Below, piece after piece: positions 55,203-62,717 of a DNA stretch of 64,000 nt. Within the stretch, counting starts at the first letter, position 1. Each line of letters begins with the position of its first letter. The DNA comes from an uncultured Pelagibacteraceae bacterium (GTDB lineage: Bacteria; Pseudomonadota; Alphaproteobacteria; Pelagibacterales; Pelagibacteraceae), in the NCBI GenBank assembly GCA_902635665.1, contig CACPOX010000001.1, positions 1 through 64,000 of the forward strand, in the 5' to 3' direction. The notes under the pieces are model-generated. The model did no database searches, was not told where the DNA came from, and was given only the letters and a program-made list of their open reading frames with translations. The translations under genes and the position numbers were made by a program.

Positions 55203-55240
55203 TTCAACTTTTATTAAACCTCCTTGTTTAAGTTGGAATT
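55203..55240 (-). promoter_or_regulatory. Hairpin holding the Rieske-gene ribosome site
   Basis: On the coding strand, TTAAAC-AAGGAG-GTTTAA forms a perfect 6-base-pair stem with the Shine-Dalgarno AAGGAG in the loop, flanked by CAAC/GTTG pairing. It lies just before the ATG. Could limit translation or mark a regulatory site. Confidence 0.45.
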
Positions 55241-55478
55241 AATTAAAGCTAAATTTTTACGATTCTCTTATTATGATTTGTTGAAATACAGTCTTACAAT
55301 TTAAAATATAAACAAATTCTTTGAAAAAAAAATTTGCAGAAAATTTCATAGTCAAACCCTATCTCCTAATAAATAGTATTTAAAGACAATTTGACTTCAA
55401 CTAAAGGTTGAAAGATATTTGCAATCTTTTCATTGATATGTTGTAGTGTTAAATCGAAAATTAACTAACGGAGATACA
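55241..55478. promoter_or_regulatory. Divergent control region, Rieske operon and osmolyte transporter
   Basis: About 240 bases between the two start regions. On the plus strand TTGACT (55391-55396) and GATATT (55414-55419) with a 17-base spacer form a plausible promoter. The spacer and -10 edge hold the palindrome TTCAAC-N5-GTTGAA (55396-55412). AAAGAT/ATCTTT (55411-55429) gives a leader hairpin. No matching element found for the minus-strand promoter. Rest is AT-rich without an ORF. Confidence 0.5.
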
Positions 55479-56489
55479 ATGAAAAAATTAAAAACAATTC
55501 TATTTTCCGCGCTTTTAGCATTCGGCATGACTTCTTTTGCAAATGCTTGTGGAAAATTAGTTATAGCCGAACAAAACTGGGCATCTGCCGAGTTAATGGC
55601 AAACGTTGATAAAATCATCCTCGAAGAAGGATATGGATGTGACGTAGAATTAGTGCCTGGTGCTACTATGCCAACTTTTACATCTATGAATGATAAAGGA
55701 ACACCTGACATGAACCCTGAGCAATGGGCGAATGCGGTTTATACTCCTTTAAAAAAAGCGGTAAGTGAAAAAAGATTAATTATTGCAAATAAAGCTCCAA
55801 TTACAGGTCTAGGAGAAGGTTGGTGGTTAAATCCAGCAGCTTTAAAAAAACATCCAGAACTTAAAGGAATGACAGCTGTTCAAATTTTAGAACGTCCAGA
55901 TTTATTTCCTGATAAAGAAGACCCATCAAAAGGTGCTTTCATGGGATGTCCAGCAGGTTGGGGATGTCAATTAGCTAATGCAAATTTATACAGAGCATTT
56001 GAAATGGAAAAAAAAGGTTGGAAACTTATTGATCCAGGTTCAGCTGCAGGTTTAGATGGTTCAATTGCTAAAGCATCAGATTCTGGTGAGCCGTGGTTTG
56101 GATATTACTGGAATCCTACATCAATGGTTGGAAAATATAATTTACAGCCAGTTGATTTTGGTGTTCCTTTTGCAGGTAGAGATAATTGGGACAATTGTAT
56201 TACTCTTGCAGAACAAGATTGTGCAAACCCAAAACCAACAGCTTGGACAAAATCTGAAGTAAACTCAATTGTAAGTGCTAACTTTGCAAAAACTGGTGGA
56301 AAAGATGTACTTAAATATGTTGAAAGTAGAACTTTCCCAGGCACAGTGATGAATGGAATGTTAGTTTACATGGCTGACAACCAAGCAAAAGGTTCTGATG
56401 CTGCTGTTGAGTTTTTAATAAAGCATGAAGATATTTGGACTAAGTGGGTATCTTCAGATGCTGCAAAAAAAATCAAAAAAAGTTTATAA
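55479..56489 (+). CDS. Quaternary-amine ABC transporter substrate-binding protein (OpuAC/ProX-type)
   Basis: 336 residues starting at the ATG (55479) preceded by CGGAGA; an upstream in-frame GTG has no ribosome site. Signal peptide about 1-23 (MKKLKTILFSALLAFGM...). Trp/Tyr-rich ligand pocket residues in EQNWASAE, GEGWWLNP, PAGWGCQ and EPWFGYYWNP suggest an aromatic cage for a trimethylammonium or sulfonium group (glycine betaine, choline, TMAO, DMSP). Exact ligand not predictable. Confidence 0.88.
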   Translation: MKKLKTILFSALLAFGMTSFANACGKLVIAEQNWASAELMANVDKIILEEGYGCDVELVPGATMPTFTSMNDKGTPDMNPEQWANAVYTPLKKAVSEKRLIIANKAPITGLGEGWWLNPAALKKHPELKGMTAVQILERPDLFPDKEDPSKGAFMGCPAGWGCQLANANLYRAFEMEKKGWKLIDPGSAAGLDGSIAKASDSGEPWFGYYWNPTSMVGKYNLQPVDFGVPFAGRDNWDNCITLAEQDCANPKPTAWTKSEVNSIVSANFAKTGGKDVLKYVESRTFPGTVMNGMLVYMADNQAKGSDAAVEFLIKHEDIWTKWVSSDAAKKIKKSL

Positions 56490-56501
56490 TTAACTTTTAA
56501 T

Positions 56502-56528
56502 TACGAGCCTATTTAATATAGGCTCGTA
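56502..56528 (+). terminator. Stem-loop between binding-protein and permease genes
   Basis: Perfect 11-base-pair stem TACGAGCCTAT/ATAGGCTCGTA with a 5-base loop, 12 bases after the binding-protein stop. No U-run; a partial terminator or transcript stabiliser for the binding protein is likely. Confidence 0.75.
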
Positions 56529-56541
56529 AAATTTAATATTT

Positions 56542-57426
56542 ATGGAATTTTTTACTGAATTTCCAGAAATGGGAAGAAGATCCCAAATGGAGCTAAGAAA
56601 AGGTATCGACTTAGCTTTTAGAAATTTTTCAAAAGAATATGGAGACAACATAGAGGCATTTTTTGATCCATTATTATTTTTTTTAGTATCATTAGAAAAA
56701 TTATTATTATCTACACCATGGATAATAATTATTGCAGTAATTTGTGGATTAGCATGGCTGGGTTCAAAAAGTTGGAAATTAGTTACAGGAAGTGCAATTG
56801 CTTTTTTATTAATTGGTTATTTTGGAATGTGGGAAGATTGTATGGCAACAGTTGCAATTATTACTGTATGTACAATCATTTGTATTGTTATTGGTATTCC
56901 AATAGGAATTGTAATGGCTAGATCCTCTAGAGCAGAAAAAACAATACTTCCTGTTTTGGATATGATGCAAACAATACCAAGTTTTGTTTATTTGATACCA
57001 ATTTTAATGTTGTTAGGTATAGGAAAGGTTCCAGGATTAATCGCTGTTTGTGTTTATGCAGTTCCTCCAATTATTAGATTAACTAATTTAGGTATTAGAG
57101 AAGTAGATAAAGAGACTTTGGAGGCTAGTGAAGCTTTTGGAGCAACTACAACTCAAAAATTAAAATCTGTTCAAATTCCGCTAGCTTTACCCACTGTTTT
57201 TGCTGGTGTAAACCAAACCATAATGATGGCTTTAGCTATGGTGGTTATTGCTTCTATGATAGGCGTAAAAGGTCTTGGTGTGCCTATATTAAGAGCTGTT
57301 TCTAACCAATATTTGGCTCTTGGTATGATGAATGGATTGGCAATAGTTGCTCTTGCAATTGTCTTTGATAGGGTCACCCAAGAGTACGGTAGAAGGATCC
57401 AAAAGCATAGAGGTCAGATAAAATAG
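56542..57426 (+). CDS. Quaternary-amine ABC transporter permease (OpuAB/ProW-type)
   Basis: 294 residues, about six transmembrane helices after an amphipathic N-terminus. The EAA loop is EASEAFGATTTQKLKSVQIP and the motif QTIPSFVYLIPILMLLG matches ProW. Works with the binding protein upstream; the usual ATPase (ProV) is not encoded next to it or elsewhere in the window. Followed directly by the metF-like gene. Confidence 0.88.
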   Translation: MEFFTEFPEMGRRSQMELRKGIDLAFRNFSKEYGDNIEAFFDPLLFFLVSLEKLLLSTPWIIIIAVICGLAWLGSKSWKLVTGSAIAFLLIGYFGMWEDCMATVAIITVCTIICIVIGIPIGIVMARSSRAEKTILPVLDMMQTIPSFVYLIPILMLLGIGKVPGLIAVCVYAVPPIIRLTNLGIREVDKETLEASEAFGATTTQKLKSVQIPLALPTVFAGVNQTIMMALAMVVIASMIGVKGLGVPILRAVSNQYLALGMMNGLAIVALAIVFDRVTQEYGRRIQKHRGQIK

Positions 57427-57489
57427 CTGATACTTTGCTGCATCGAATTTTCTAGACTCATATTTCAAAATAAATAAAGATCTCCCCCT

Positions 57490-58218
57490 ATGAATTTTTC
57501 ATTGGAAATAGGACCTAAAACAGAGGTTGATACAGTTCCGGCATTGTCTGATGTTTACATTACAATGCTACCTGGAGGTGATTACAGAGAAACTGCTCAT
57601 AAAGCAGTAGAGCTTGTAAAAAAAGGATTTAACCCTGTGCCTCATTTTCCAGCAAGATCAATGCATGATGAAAAAGAACTGAAAGATTATGTTTCTAGAT
57701 GCAAAGATGGAGGGGTAAAACAAGCCTTAATCATTGGAGGTGGAAGAGAGCCAGCAGGTAAATTTGATAGTTCTTTTCAGCTTTTAGAGACAGGTTATTT
57801 TGAAAAAATGAAAATAGGAATTGCTGGACATCCCGAGGGGAGTCCTGATATATCCGATTCAAATTTAGAAAAAGCTATGATAGATAAAAAGCCTTACGCT
57901 GATTATATTGTAACCCAATGGTTATTAGATCCTCAGCCTATTATAGATTTTATTTCTAAACAAAGCGTACCAGTACATGTGGGAATTACTGGGCCTTTAA
58001 AAATATCTAGCTTAATAAAGTTTGCTAATATTGTAGGGGCAAAAAATTCCATAAACTTTCTTAAATCTAATTTTACTAAGGCATTAGATTTATTGAAACC
58101 TAAAGACCCTAATGATTTAATTGGGAAAGTTAAATCGCATACTGATAACTTCCACATTTATACATTCGGCGGCTTGAAGGAAACTAACAAGTGGTTGAAG
58201 GAGAATAGTTATGTCTAA
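57490..58218 (+). CDS. Short methylenetetrahydrofolate reductase family protein (MetF-like)
   Basis: 242 residues, shorter than typical MetF (about 290). The barrel elements FNPVPHFPARSMHDEKEL, GIAGHPEGSPDIS and VGITGPLK are clear. Placed with a GcvT-type demethylase it probably oxidises 5-methyl-THF from demethylation to methylene-THF, in reverse of the biosynthetic direction. Overlaps the next gene by eight bases. Confidence 0.78.
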   Translation: MNFSLEIGPKTEVDTVPALSDVYITMLPGGDYRETAHKAVELVKKGFNPVPHFPARSMHDEKELKDYVSRCKDGGVKQALIIGGGREPAGKFDSSFQLLETGYFEKMKIGIAGHPEGSPDISDSNLEKAMIDKKPYADYIVTQWLLDPQPIIDFISKQSVPVHVGITGPLKISSLIKFANIVGAKNSINFLKSNFTKALDLLKPKDPNDLIGKVKSHTDNFHIYTFGGLKETNKWLKENSYV

Positions 58219-59569
58219 AGAATTTGACTATACTAAAGTAAAACATGCTACTTCTGTAGATCAGTCTGATAGAGAAGTACCATACAATTTAAGACAAAGT
58301 GGGCCAACTAAAGTTGAATTATTAATTTCAACAAGGGTAAGAAAGTCTCCCTATTGGCATTTATCAATGCAGGCAGGTTGTTGGAGAGCAACTGTATACA
58401 ATCGAATTTATCATCCAAGAGGTTATGTAAAACCTGAAGATGGTGGAGCGATGGTGGAATATGATGCTATCGTAAACCATGTAACAATGTGGAACGTTGC
58501 TGTTGAAAGACAAATAAGAGTTAAAGGTCCAGATGCAGAAAAGTTTACTGACTACGTGATAACTAGAGATGCAACAAAAATCTCTCCTATGAGAGCAAGA
58601 TATGTAATATTATGTAATGCTTACGGTGGGGTTTTAAATGATCCAATTCTTTTAAGAATTTCAAAAGATGAATTTTGGTTTTCATTATCAGACTCTGATA
58701 TTGGAATGTATTTACAAGGTGTGAATGCAGATGGAAGATTCAATTGTACAATAGAGGAAATAGATGCTTGTCCAGTACAAATTCAAGGTCCTAAATCGAA
58801 AGCTTTAATGAAAGACCTTTGTGGAGACAAAGTTGATTTTGATAATATGCCTTTTTATGGATTAGCAGAAGCATCTATGGGGGGAAGAAGTTGTGTAATT
58901 TCTCAATCTGGTTTTTCAGGAGAAGCTGGTTATGAAATATATTTAAGAAATGCAACTTTGTATGCTGAAGATATGTGGAATGCAGTACTAGATGCAGGAA
59001 AAAAACATAACTTGATGGTTATTGCACCTGCACACCATAGAAGAATTCAAGCAGGTATTCTTTCTTGGGGACAAGACATGGATCAACAACATAATCCTTT
59101 TCAATGCAATTTAGGTTATCAAGTTTCATTATCAGGTAAAGGTGAATGGAATAAAAAGTCTGATTATGTTGGTAAAGCTGCTTTGGAAAAAATGGGAGCA
59201 GATATAAAAGCTGGAAAAAAACCATATAAACTTCAATTAGTTGGAATGGAGTTGGGTGGTAAACCAATTGACGATTATGCACCTGATTTTTGGTTAGTAT
59301 CACCAGAAGGTGGCGGAGATCCAGTTGGATTTATTACTTCACCTTGGTGGCATCCAGAAAAGAAAACAAACATTGCTATGGGATACGTTCCATTTGATGG
59401 AACTTTAAACCCTAATGGATTTCCAAAAGGTAAAGTTGGAACTAAGTTTAAAGTTCATCTTCCAGAAAAATACTCAGACACTCCAGGAACACCTGTAGAT
59501 GCTGTAGTTGTGGATATTCCATTCAAAGAGTCTTTCAACGCAAATACAAGAGAAGTTGTAAAAGGCTAG
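58211..59569 (+). CDS. DmdA-like GcvT-family methyltransferase/demethylase of unassigned substrate
   Basis: 452 residues: GcvT fold with VERQIRVKGPDAEKFTDYVI, VQIQGPKSKALMKDL, SGFSGEAGYEIYLRN and a C-terminal barrel. Canonical Pelagibacter DmdA is about 370 residues and its N-terminus differs from STRVRKSPYWHLS here, so this is a relative of DmdA and not clearly DmdA. It should transfer a methyl from a donor such as DMSP or another methylated compound to THF, which the MetF-like protein then handles. Confident on family and THF, unsure on donor. Confidence 0.75.
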   Translation: MSKEFDYTKVKHATSVDQSDREVPYNLRQSGPTKVELLISTRVRKSPYWHLSMQAGCWRATVYNRIYHPRGYVKPEDGGAMVEYDAIVNHVTMWNVAVERQIRVKGPDAEKFTDYVITRDATKISPMRARYVILCNAYGGVLNDPILLRISKDEFWFSLSDSDIGMYLQGVNADGRFNCTIEEIDACPVQIQGPKSKALMKDLCGDKVDFDNMPFYGLAEASMGGRSCVISQSGFSGEAGYEIYLRNATLYAEDMWNAVLDAGKKHNLMVIAPAHHRRIQAGILSWGQDMDQQHNPFQCNLGYQVSLSGKGEWNKKSDYVGKAALEKMGADIKAGKKPYKLQLVGMELGGKPIDDYAPDFWLVSPEGGGDPVGFITSPWWHPEKKTNIAMGYVPFDGTLNPNGFPKGKVGTKFKVHLPEKYSDTPGTPVDAVVVDIPFKESFNANTREVVKG

Positions 59570-59577
59570 AAAATTGT

Positions 59578-59603
59578 AAAGGGAGCTTAAATTAGCTCCC
59601 TTT
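59578..59603 (+). terminator. Rho-independent-like terminator after DmdA-like gene
   Basis: AAAGGGAGCT-TAAATT-AGCTCCCTTT, a perfect 10-base-pair stem, with a short T stretch in its right arm. Ends the transporter-metF-dmdA-like operon. Confidence 0.8.
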
Positions 59604-59612
59604 AAATCCTTA

Positions 59613-59717
59613 ATGACAAAAAGTTTTTTAATAGCAGTTTGCATTATTATTGTGATTGCTTTAATAGTATTTCCATTAATTGTTTCATACAAAGCACAAG
59701 AAAATAAAAAAAAATAA
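59613..59717 (+). CDS. 34-residue single-span membrane microprotein
   Basis: Reads ATG (59613) to TAA (59715-59717): an MTKSF start, a hydrophobic helix at 5-25 (FLIAVCIIIVIALIVFPLIV) and a lysine-rich end. The TAA overlaps the ATG of the Yip1-like gene (TAATG), a coupled junction as elsewhere here. It lies only ten bases after a terminator and has no clear Shine-Dalgarno, so its expression is uncertain. Confidence 0.45.
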   Translation: MTKSFLIAVCIIIVIALIVFPLIVSYKAQENKKK

Positions 59718-60283
59718 TGCTTACAGAAATTTTTAAAATTATTATCAGTATTCTAAGGTTGGATAAAAATTTTTTTAAAGATAAAAAAAATTTTGGTCAA
59801 GCATCAATTTACTTTGCTATTTTGTTAATTTTGATTGGTGCATTAATTAGCATCATACCAAATAGTTCATTTTTAATATACATGGGATCTTACTTTGAAC
59901 TTGGGATAATGAAAGGACCATCCCTAAGAGCGATTATAATAACTTCATTAATTATGTGGTTTCTAAAAACAACTTATCTTTTTTTTGTTGGTACAATTTT
60001 ATTTCCAAGTATAAAAACTAATTGTAGTTATAGAAAAATTTTAATTTTAGTTGCTTATTGTCAAGTCCCTCTTTTTTTAAATCTAGTTATAATAAGTCCA
60101 ATACTTTTGTTTTTAGCCTTTATAACTTATACTTGGTACAATATATCCTTGATAATAGGATTAAAAATATTTTTAAATTATGATGGGTATCTTAAAACAA
60201 TTTTAATATCTTTGACTCCTCAAATTATTTTTTTATTATACGTTTTTTCAATTTTTCAAACTAACAATGTCAGTTTAAGTTAA
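59717..60283 (+). CDS. Yip1-domain-like membrane protein
   Basis: 188 residues, about five transmembrane helices. Soluble N-terminus (IISILRLDKNFFKDKKNFG) followed by hydrophobic helices and GHxx-type Yip1-like loops (YLKTILIS...). Function unknown, possibly membrane organisation or small-solute handling. Convergent 4-base overlap with the zinc-ribbon microprotein gene. Confidence 0.65.
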   Translation: MLTEIFKIIISILRLDKNFFKDKKNFGQASIYFAILLILIGALISIIPNSSFLIYMGSYFELGIMKGPSLRAIIITSLIMWFLKTTYLFFVGTILFPSIKTNCSYRKILILVAYCQVPLFLNLVIISPILLFLAFITYTWYNISLIIGLKIFLNYDGYLKTILISLTPQIIFLLYVFSIFQTNNVSLS

Positions 60284-60447
60284 AGTGGAAAAATAGTCTT
60301 TGATATTCTACAAGATTTACATAATTTAAATCCTATTAGAATTAAATTTTGAGACACGCTCTCGTCTTCTTCTTTACATTCATCACAAATATTATTTAAT
60401 TCTTCATTATCTATATTAAATTTTTTATCTTCAGTTTGATCAATCAT
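60280..60447 (-). CDS. 55-residue zinc-ribbon-like microprotein
   Basis: Opens MIDQTEDKKF and carries two Cys-x-x-Cys pairs, Cys21/Cys24 (CDEC) and Cys43/Cys46 (CKSC), a clear zinc-ribbon layout. The ATG lies inside the end of the DUF3726 gene with an 8-base overlap, and the TAA overlaps the convergent membrane-protein stop by four bases. Both overlaps and the conserved cysteines argue that it is real. Likely a metal-binding accessory subunit of the operon upstream. Confidence 0.6.
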   Translation of the reverse strand: MIDQTEDKKFNIDNEELNNICDECKEEDESVSQNLILIGFKLCKSCRISKTIFPL

Positions 60448-61051
60448 TATCAGTTAAACCAGCGCCTGCTGCACCTTCTTTTAAGCTATCACTTTCTTCT
60501 ACAAAAGTATCTTCTGACAACTTATATAAGTTATTCCACTCATCTTTTGTAAAATTGTCTTTATTTTCTAGTAAATGAACCTCAATTGTATTTGCTATCT
60601 TTGGGAATTCTTGATCAATAAAACTTAATATCATATTTATATTTAAATTTAGTAAAATTATTTTTTCATCAATTTTTACATAAATTTTTTTTCCAATAAT
60701 TTCTGAGGAACGACTTATAAAAGACAAAAAAATTACTGGGTATGCAATATTTTTAAATTCAATTTTTTTTAAATTTTCCAAAATATTTATTTGATCTAAA
60801 AAACTAACACCTAAAATAATTGGACAATAAGGATGTTTTAATGATGAATTTTTTTCGCTAATTAAATTTAAGTTTTCAAATTTATTTTGATTTTTTTCAT
60901 TAAAATATTCATTAAGATGTTTTACACCTGGTAAACTAAATAGTTCCAATAATCTTACACTTTTTGCTGTTTCTTCTGAAACCCCCCATGAGTATCCTGC
61001 GGCTTTTGTAGCTCTTTTGACAGTTGTTTCAATTTCACTCAAGGATTTCAT
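60440..61051 (-). CDS. DUF3726 family protein
   Basis: 203 residues. N-terminal SLSEIETTVKRATKAAGYSWG and SEETAKSVRLLELFSLPG match the DUF3726 pattern (sLnEie...GxxWGxAEE). The C-terminus ends EGAAGAGLTDND, a family-like Gly-rich tail. No known activity. Two bases after the 553-residue gene and eight-base overlap with the zinc-ribbon microprotein. Confidence 0.78.
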   Translation of the reverse strand: MKSLSEIETTVKRATKAAGYSWGVSEETAKSVRLLELFSLPGVKHLNEYFNEKNQNKFENLNLISEKNSSLKHPYCPIILGVSFLDQINILENLKKIEFKNIAYPVIFLSFISRSSEIIGKKIYVKIDEKIILLNLNINMILSFIDQEFPKIANTIEVHLLENKDNFTKDEWNNLYKLSEDTFVEESDSLKEGAAGAGLTDND

Positions 61052-61053
61052 TA

Positions 61054-62715
61054 TTAAATTTTAGTTTTATAAACCCATTGTTCGTCATAATTTTTTAATT
61101 CATGTGGCAATGGTGCTCCTTGGAACATGCAAATTCTTAACCATTTATCAGACTTTGGATCAAATTTTAATGCACCAAAAAAAGATAGTTTAAGTCTAAG
61201 CATATCGATTGGCATTAATTCTTTACCAATTGTATTGTCTTGTATTTCTGAATAGGGAAATTTTTCTATAATGAAAGCTCTTCTCACAACGTGTCTTAAT
61301 TTAGAATTAGAGGCTAAAAATTCAGCTATTGTTAAACTATTTTTTGTGACCAATAATACATCATAAAGTTTTTTTATATCTCTTGCTATTGCCAGAGGTT
61401 GTTCCAGTTCAGATCCATTCTCTTCAAAGCGGTCTGCTAATCTAGGTTCTTCTTTATTTTTTGAAATAAACCAAAAATTTTGATTATTTTGTTTTTCCTC
61501 AAAATTAATATTTAAAATGTTTTTATATTTTGCCTCGATAATATTTAGTAATTCTTCAACTGTTCTATCTGTTGGAATATTAAAATATTTTTCCTCATCA
61601 GAACTCATTTCTTTCACCAAAGGATTAGTAATATCATTATAGGGCTCCATCATTATTGAAACAATATACTCAATACATTCTTCACAAGTATTATCCTCTA
61701 ACCATTGGTATATTTTGTTAAATGGATATTCGATCTCAAAATCAAATTCTCTGTCAATAAAATTTAAAAATTTTTCAACATCTCTTAATAACATTGAGAT
61801 TTTTTTTTGTTGATATTTACTATCTGTATTCCAGCTTGTTATATTTTTTAATGATTTTTTTACACATTCTATAAATAAATCAGTATCTTTACTTTTTGTA
61901 TTTTTTATTTCTCTTATTTTTTTAAGTGCTTTTTCTCTACTTTCAATCCAATTATTTAATAGAGTTGGGTGATTAACTATAAATGGAGCCATGCCTAATC
62001 CTGTTGAATTGCCAATTCCTAAATTTTTACAAATATTATCATCAAGTCTAACAGCAATTTTTGGATTTTTATGATAAGCAACATGGTTAACTTGATCAAA
62101 AGTAAATTGTCTTACTAAATAAACCAGCATCATTTCTAGCCTGAATGGACCATTAATTTCCTCACGATTTTTAATTCTAAATCGATCTGCAAGACCAAAT
62201 TTGCCTGATCCATATACTGCTGTTGTCCTATATAAGTAGCCAACTTTTGATAATAAGTTTAAATCAGGCTGGTTACCATTACTTAGGTTTTCAACTACGT
62301 GATTATAAATTCTTACTGATTTATTTGCTCTCGATAAAGTTAATTCTTTATAAGAAAGTCTACCAATTTCTTGTTTTGGAACTTCATTTTTTAATCTTTC
62401 AATGTCTTTTTTTGTTGGAACTCCATCATGTAATGTAAAAGCAGCATCCCATTTTGTGGCGATAACCCTGTCTGATCTTTCCTCATCTTTAATTTCATTT
62501 GCAAAGCAAACAAGAGAATAAACTCTTTTATTTTTTTTAAATGAATAAACAGCTTCTCCAAAACCATTTTCATTTAAATTAAATAAATCTTTTTTATATT
62601 CCCATTCTTTAAATTCATTTAGGAAACTTCTTAAAAAAGATAATTTAGATTGATGAAAAGATCCTAGCCTTGATAATTTCATTATTTTGTTTGGGTCTCT
62701 TAGTTCAACTTTCAT
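61054..62715 (-). CDS. Large uncharacterised protein (553 residues)
   Basis: Soluble, no signal peptide, charged and helical. Visible landmarks: EKxx-type N-terminus (RDPNKIMKLSRLGSFHQS), VIATKWDAAFTLHDGVPT, RTTAVYGSGKFGLADRFRIK, QVNHVAYHKNP, and a CEECIEYI stretch around residue 345. No family recognised with a known function. Sits in a tightly packed operon with M19-like and DUF3726 proteins, three and two bases away, which points to one multi-subunit task. Confidence 0.75.
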   Translation of the reverse strand: MKVELRDPNKIMKLSRLGSFHQSKLSFLRSFLNEFKEWEYKKDLFNLNENGFGEAVYSFKKNKRVYSLVCFANEIKDEERSDRVIATKWDAAFTLHDGVPTKKDIERLKNEVPKQEIGRLSYKELTLSRANKSVRIYNHVVENLSNGNQPDLNLLSKVGYLYRTTAVYGSGKFGLADRFRIKNREEINGPFRLEMMLVYLVRQFTFDQVNHVAYHKNPKIAVRLDDNICKNLGIGNSTGLGMAPFIVNHPTLLNNWIESREKALKKIREIKNTKSKDTDLFIECVKKSLKNITSWNTDSKYQQKKISMLLRDVEKFLNFIDREFDFEIEYPFNKIYQWLEDNTCEECIEYIVSIMMEPYNDITNPLVKEMSSDEEKYFNIPTDRTVEELLNIIEAKYKNILNINFEEKQNNQNFWFISKNKEEPRLADRFEENGSELEQPLAIARDIKKLYDVLLVTKNSLTIAEFLASNSKLRHVVRRAFIIEKFPYSEIQDNTIGKELMPIDMLRLKLSFFGALKFDPKSDKWLRICMFQGAPLPHELKNYDEQWVYKTKI

Positions 62716-62717
62716 AA

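Noticed and set aside
55446..55478. GTG start for the osmolyte binding protein
   Set aside because: No ribosome site; the ATG at 55479 has CGGAGA at correct distance and a proper signal peptide begins there.
57427..57489. Glycine riboswitch upstream of the metF/GcvT-like genes
   Set aside because: The 63-base gap has none of the conserved glycine-aptamer bases, and no tandem layout.
58211..59569. Call as DMSP demethylase dmdA
   Set aside because: Length 452 against about 370, and N-terminal sequence unlike the Pelagibacter DmdA I remember; kept as DmdA-like only.
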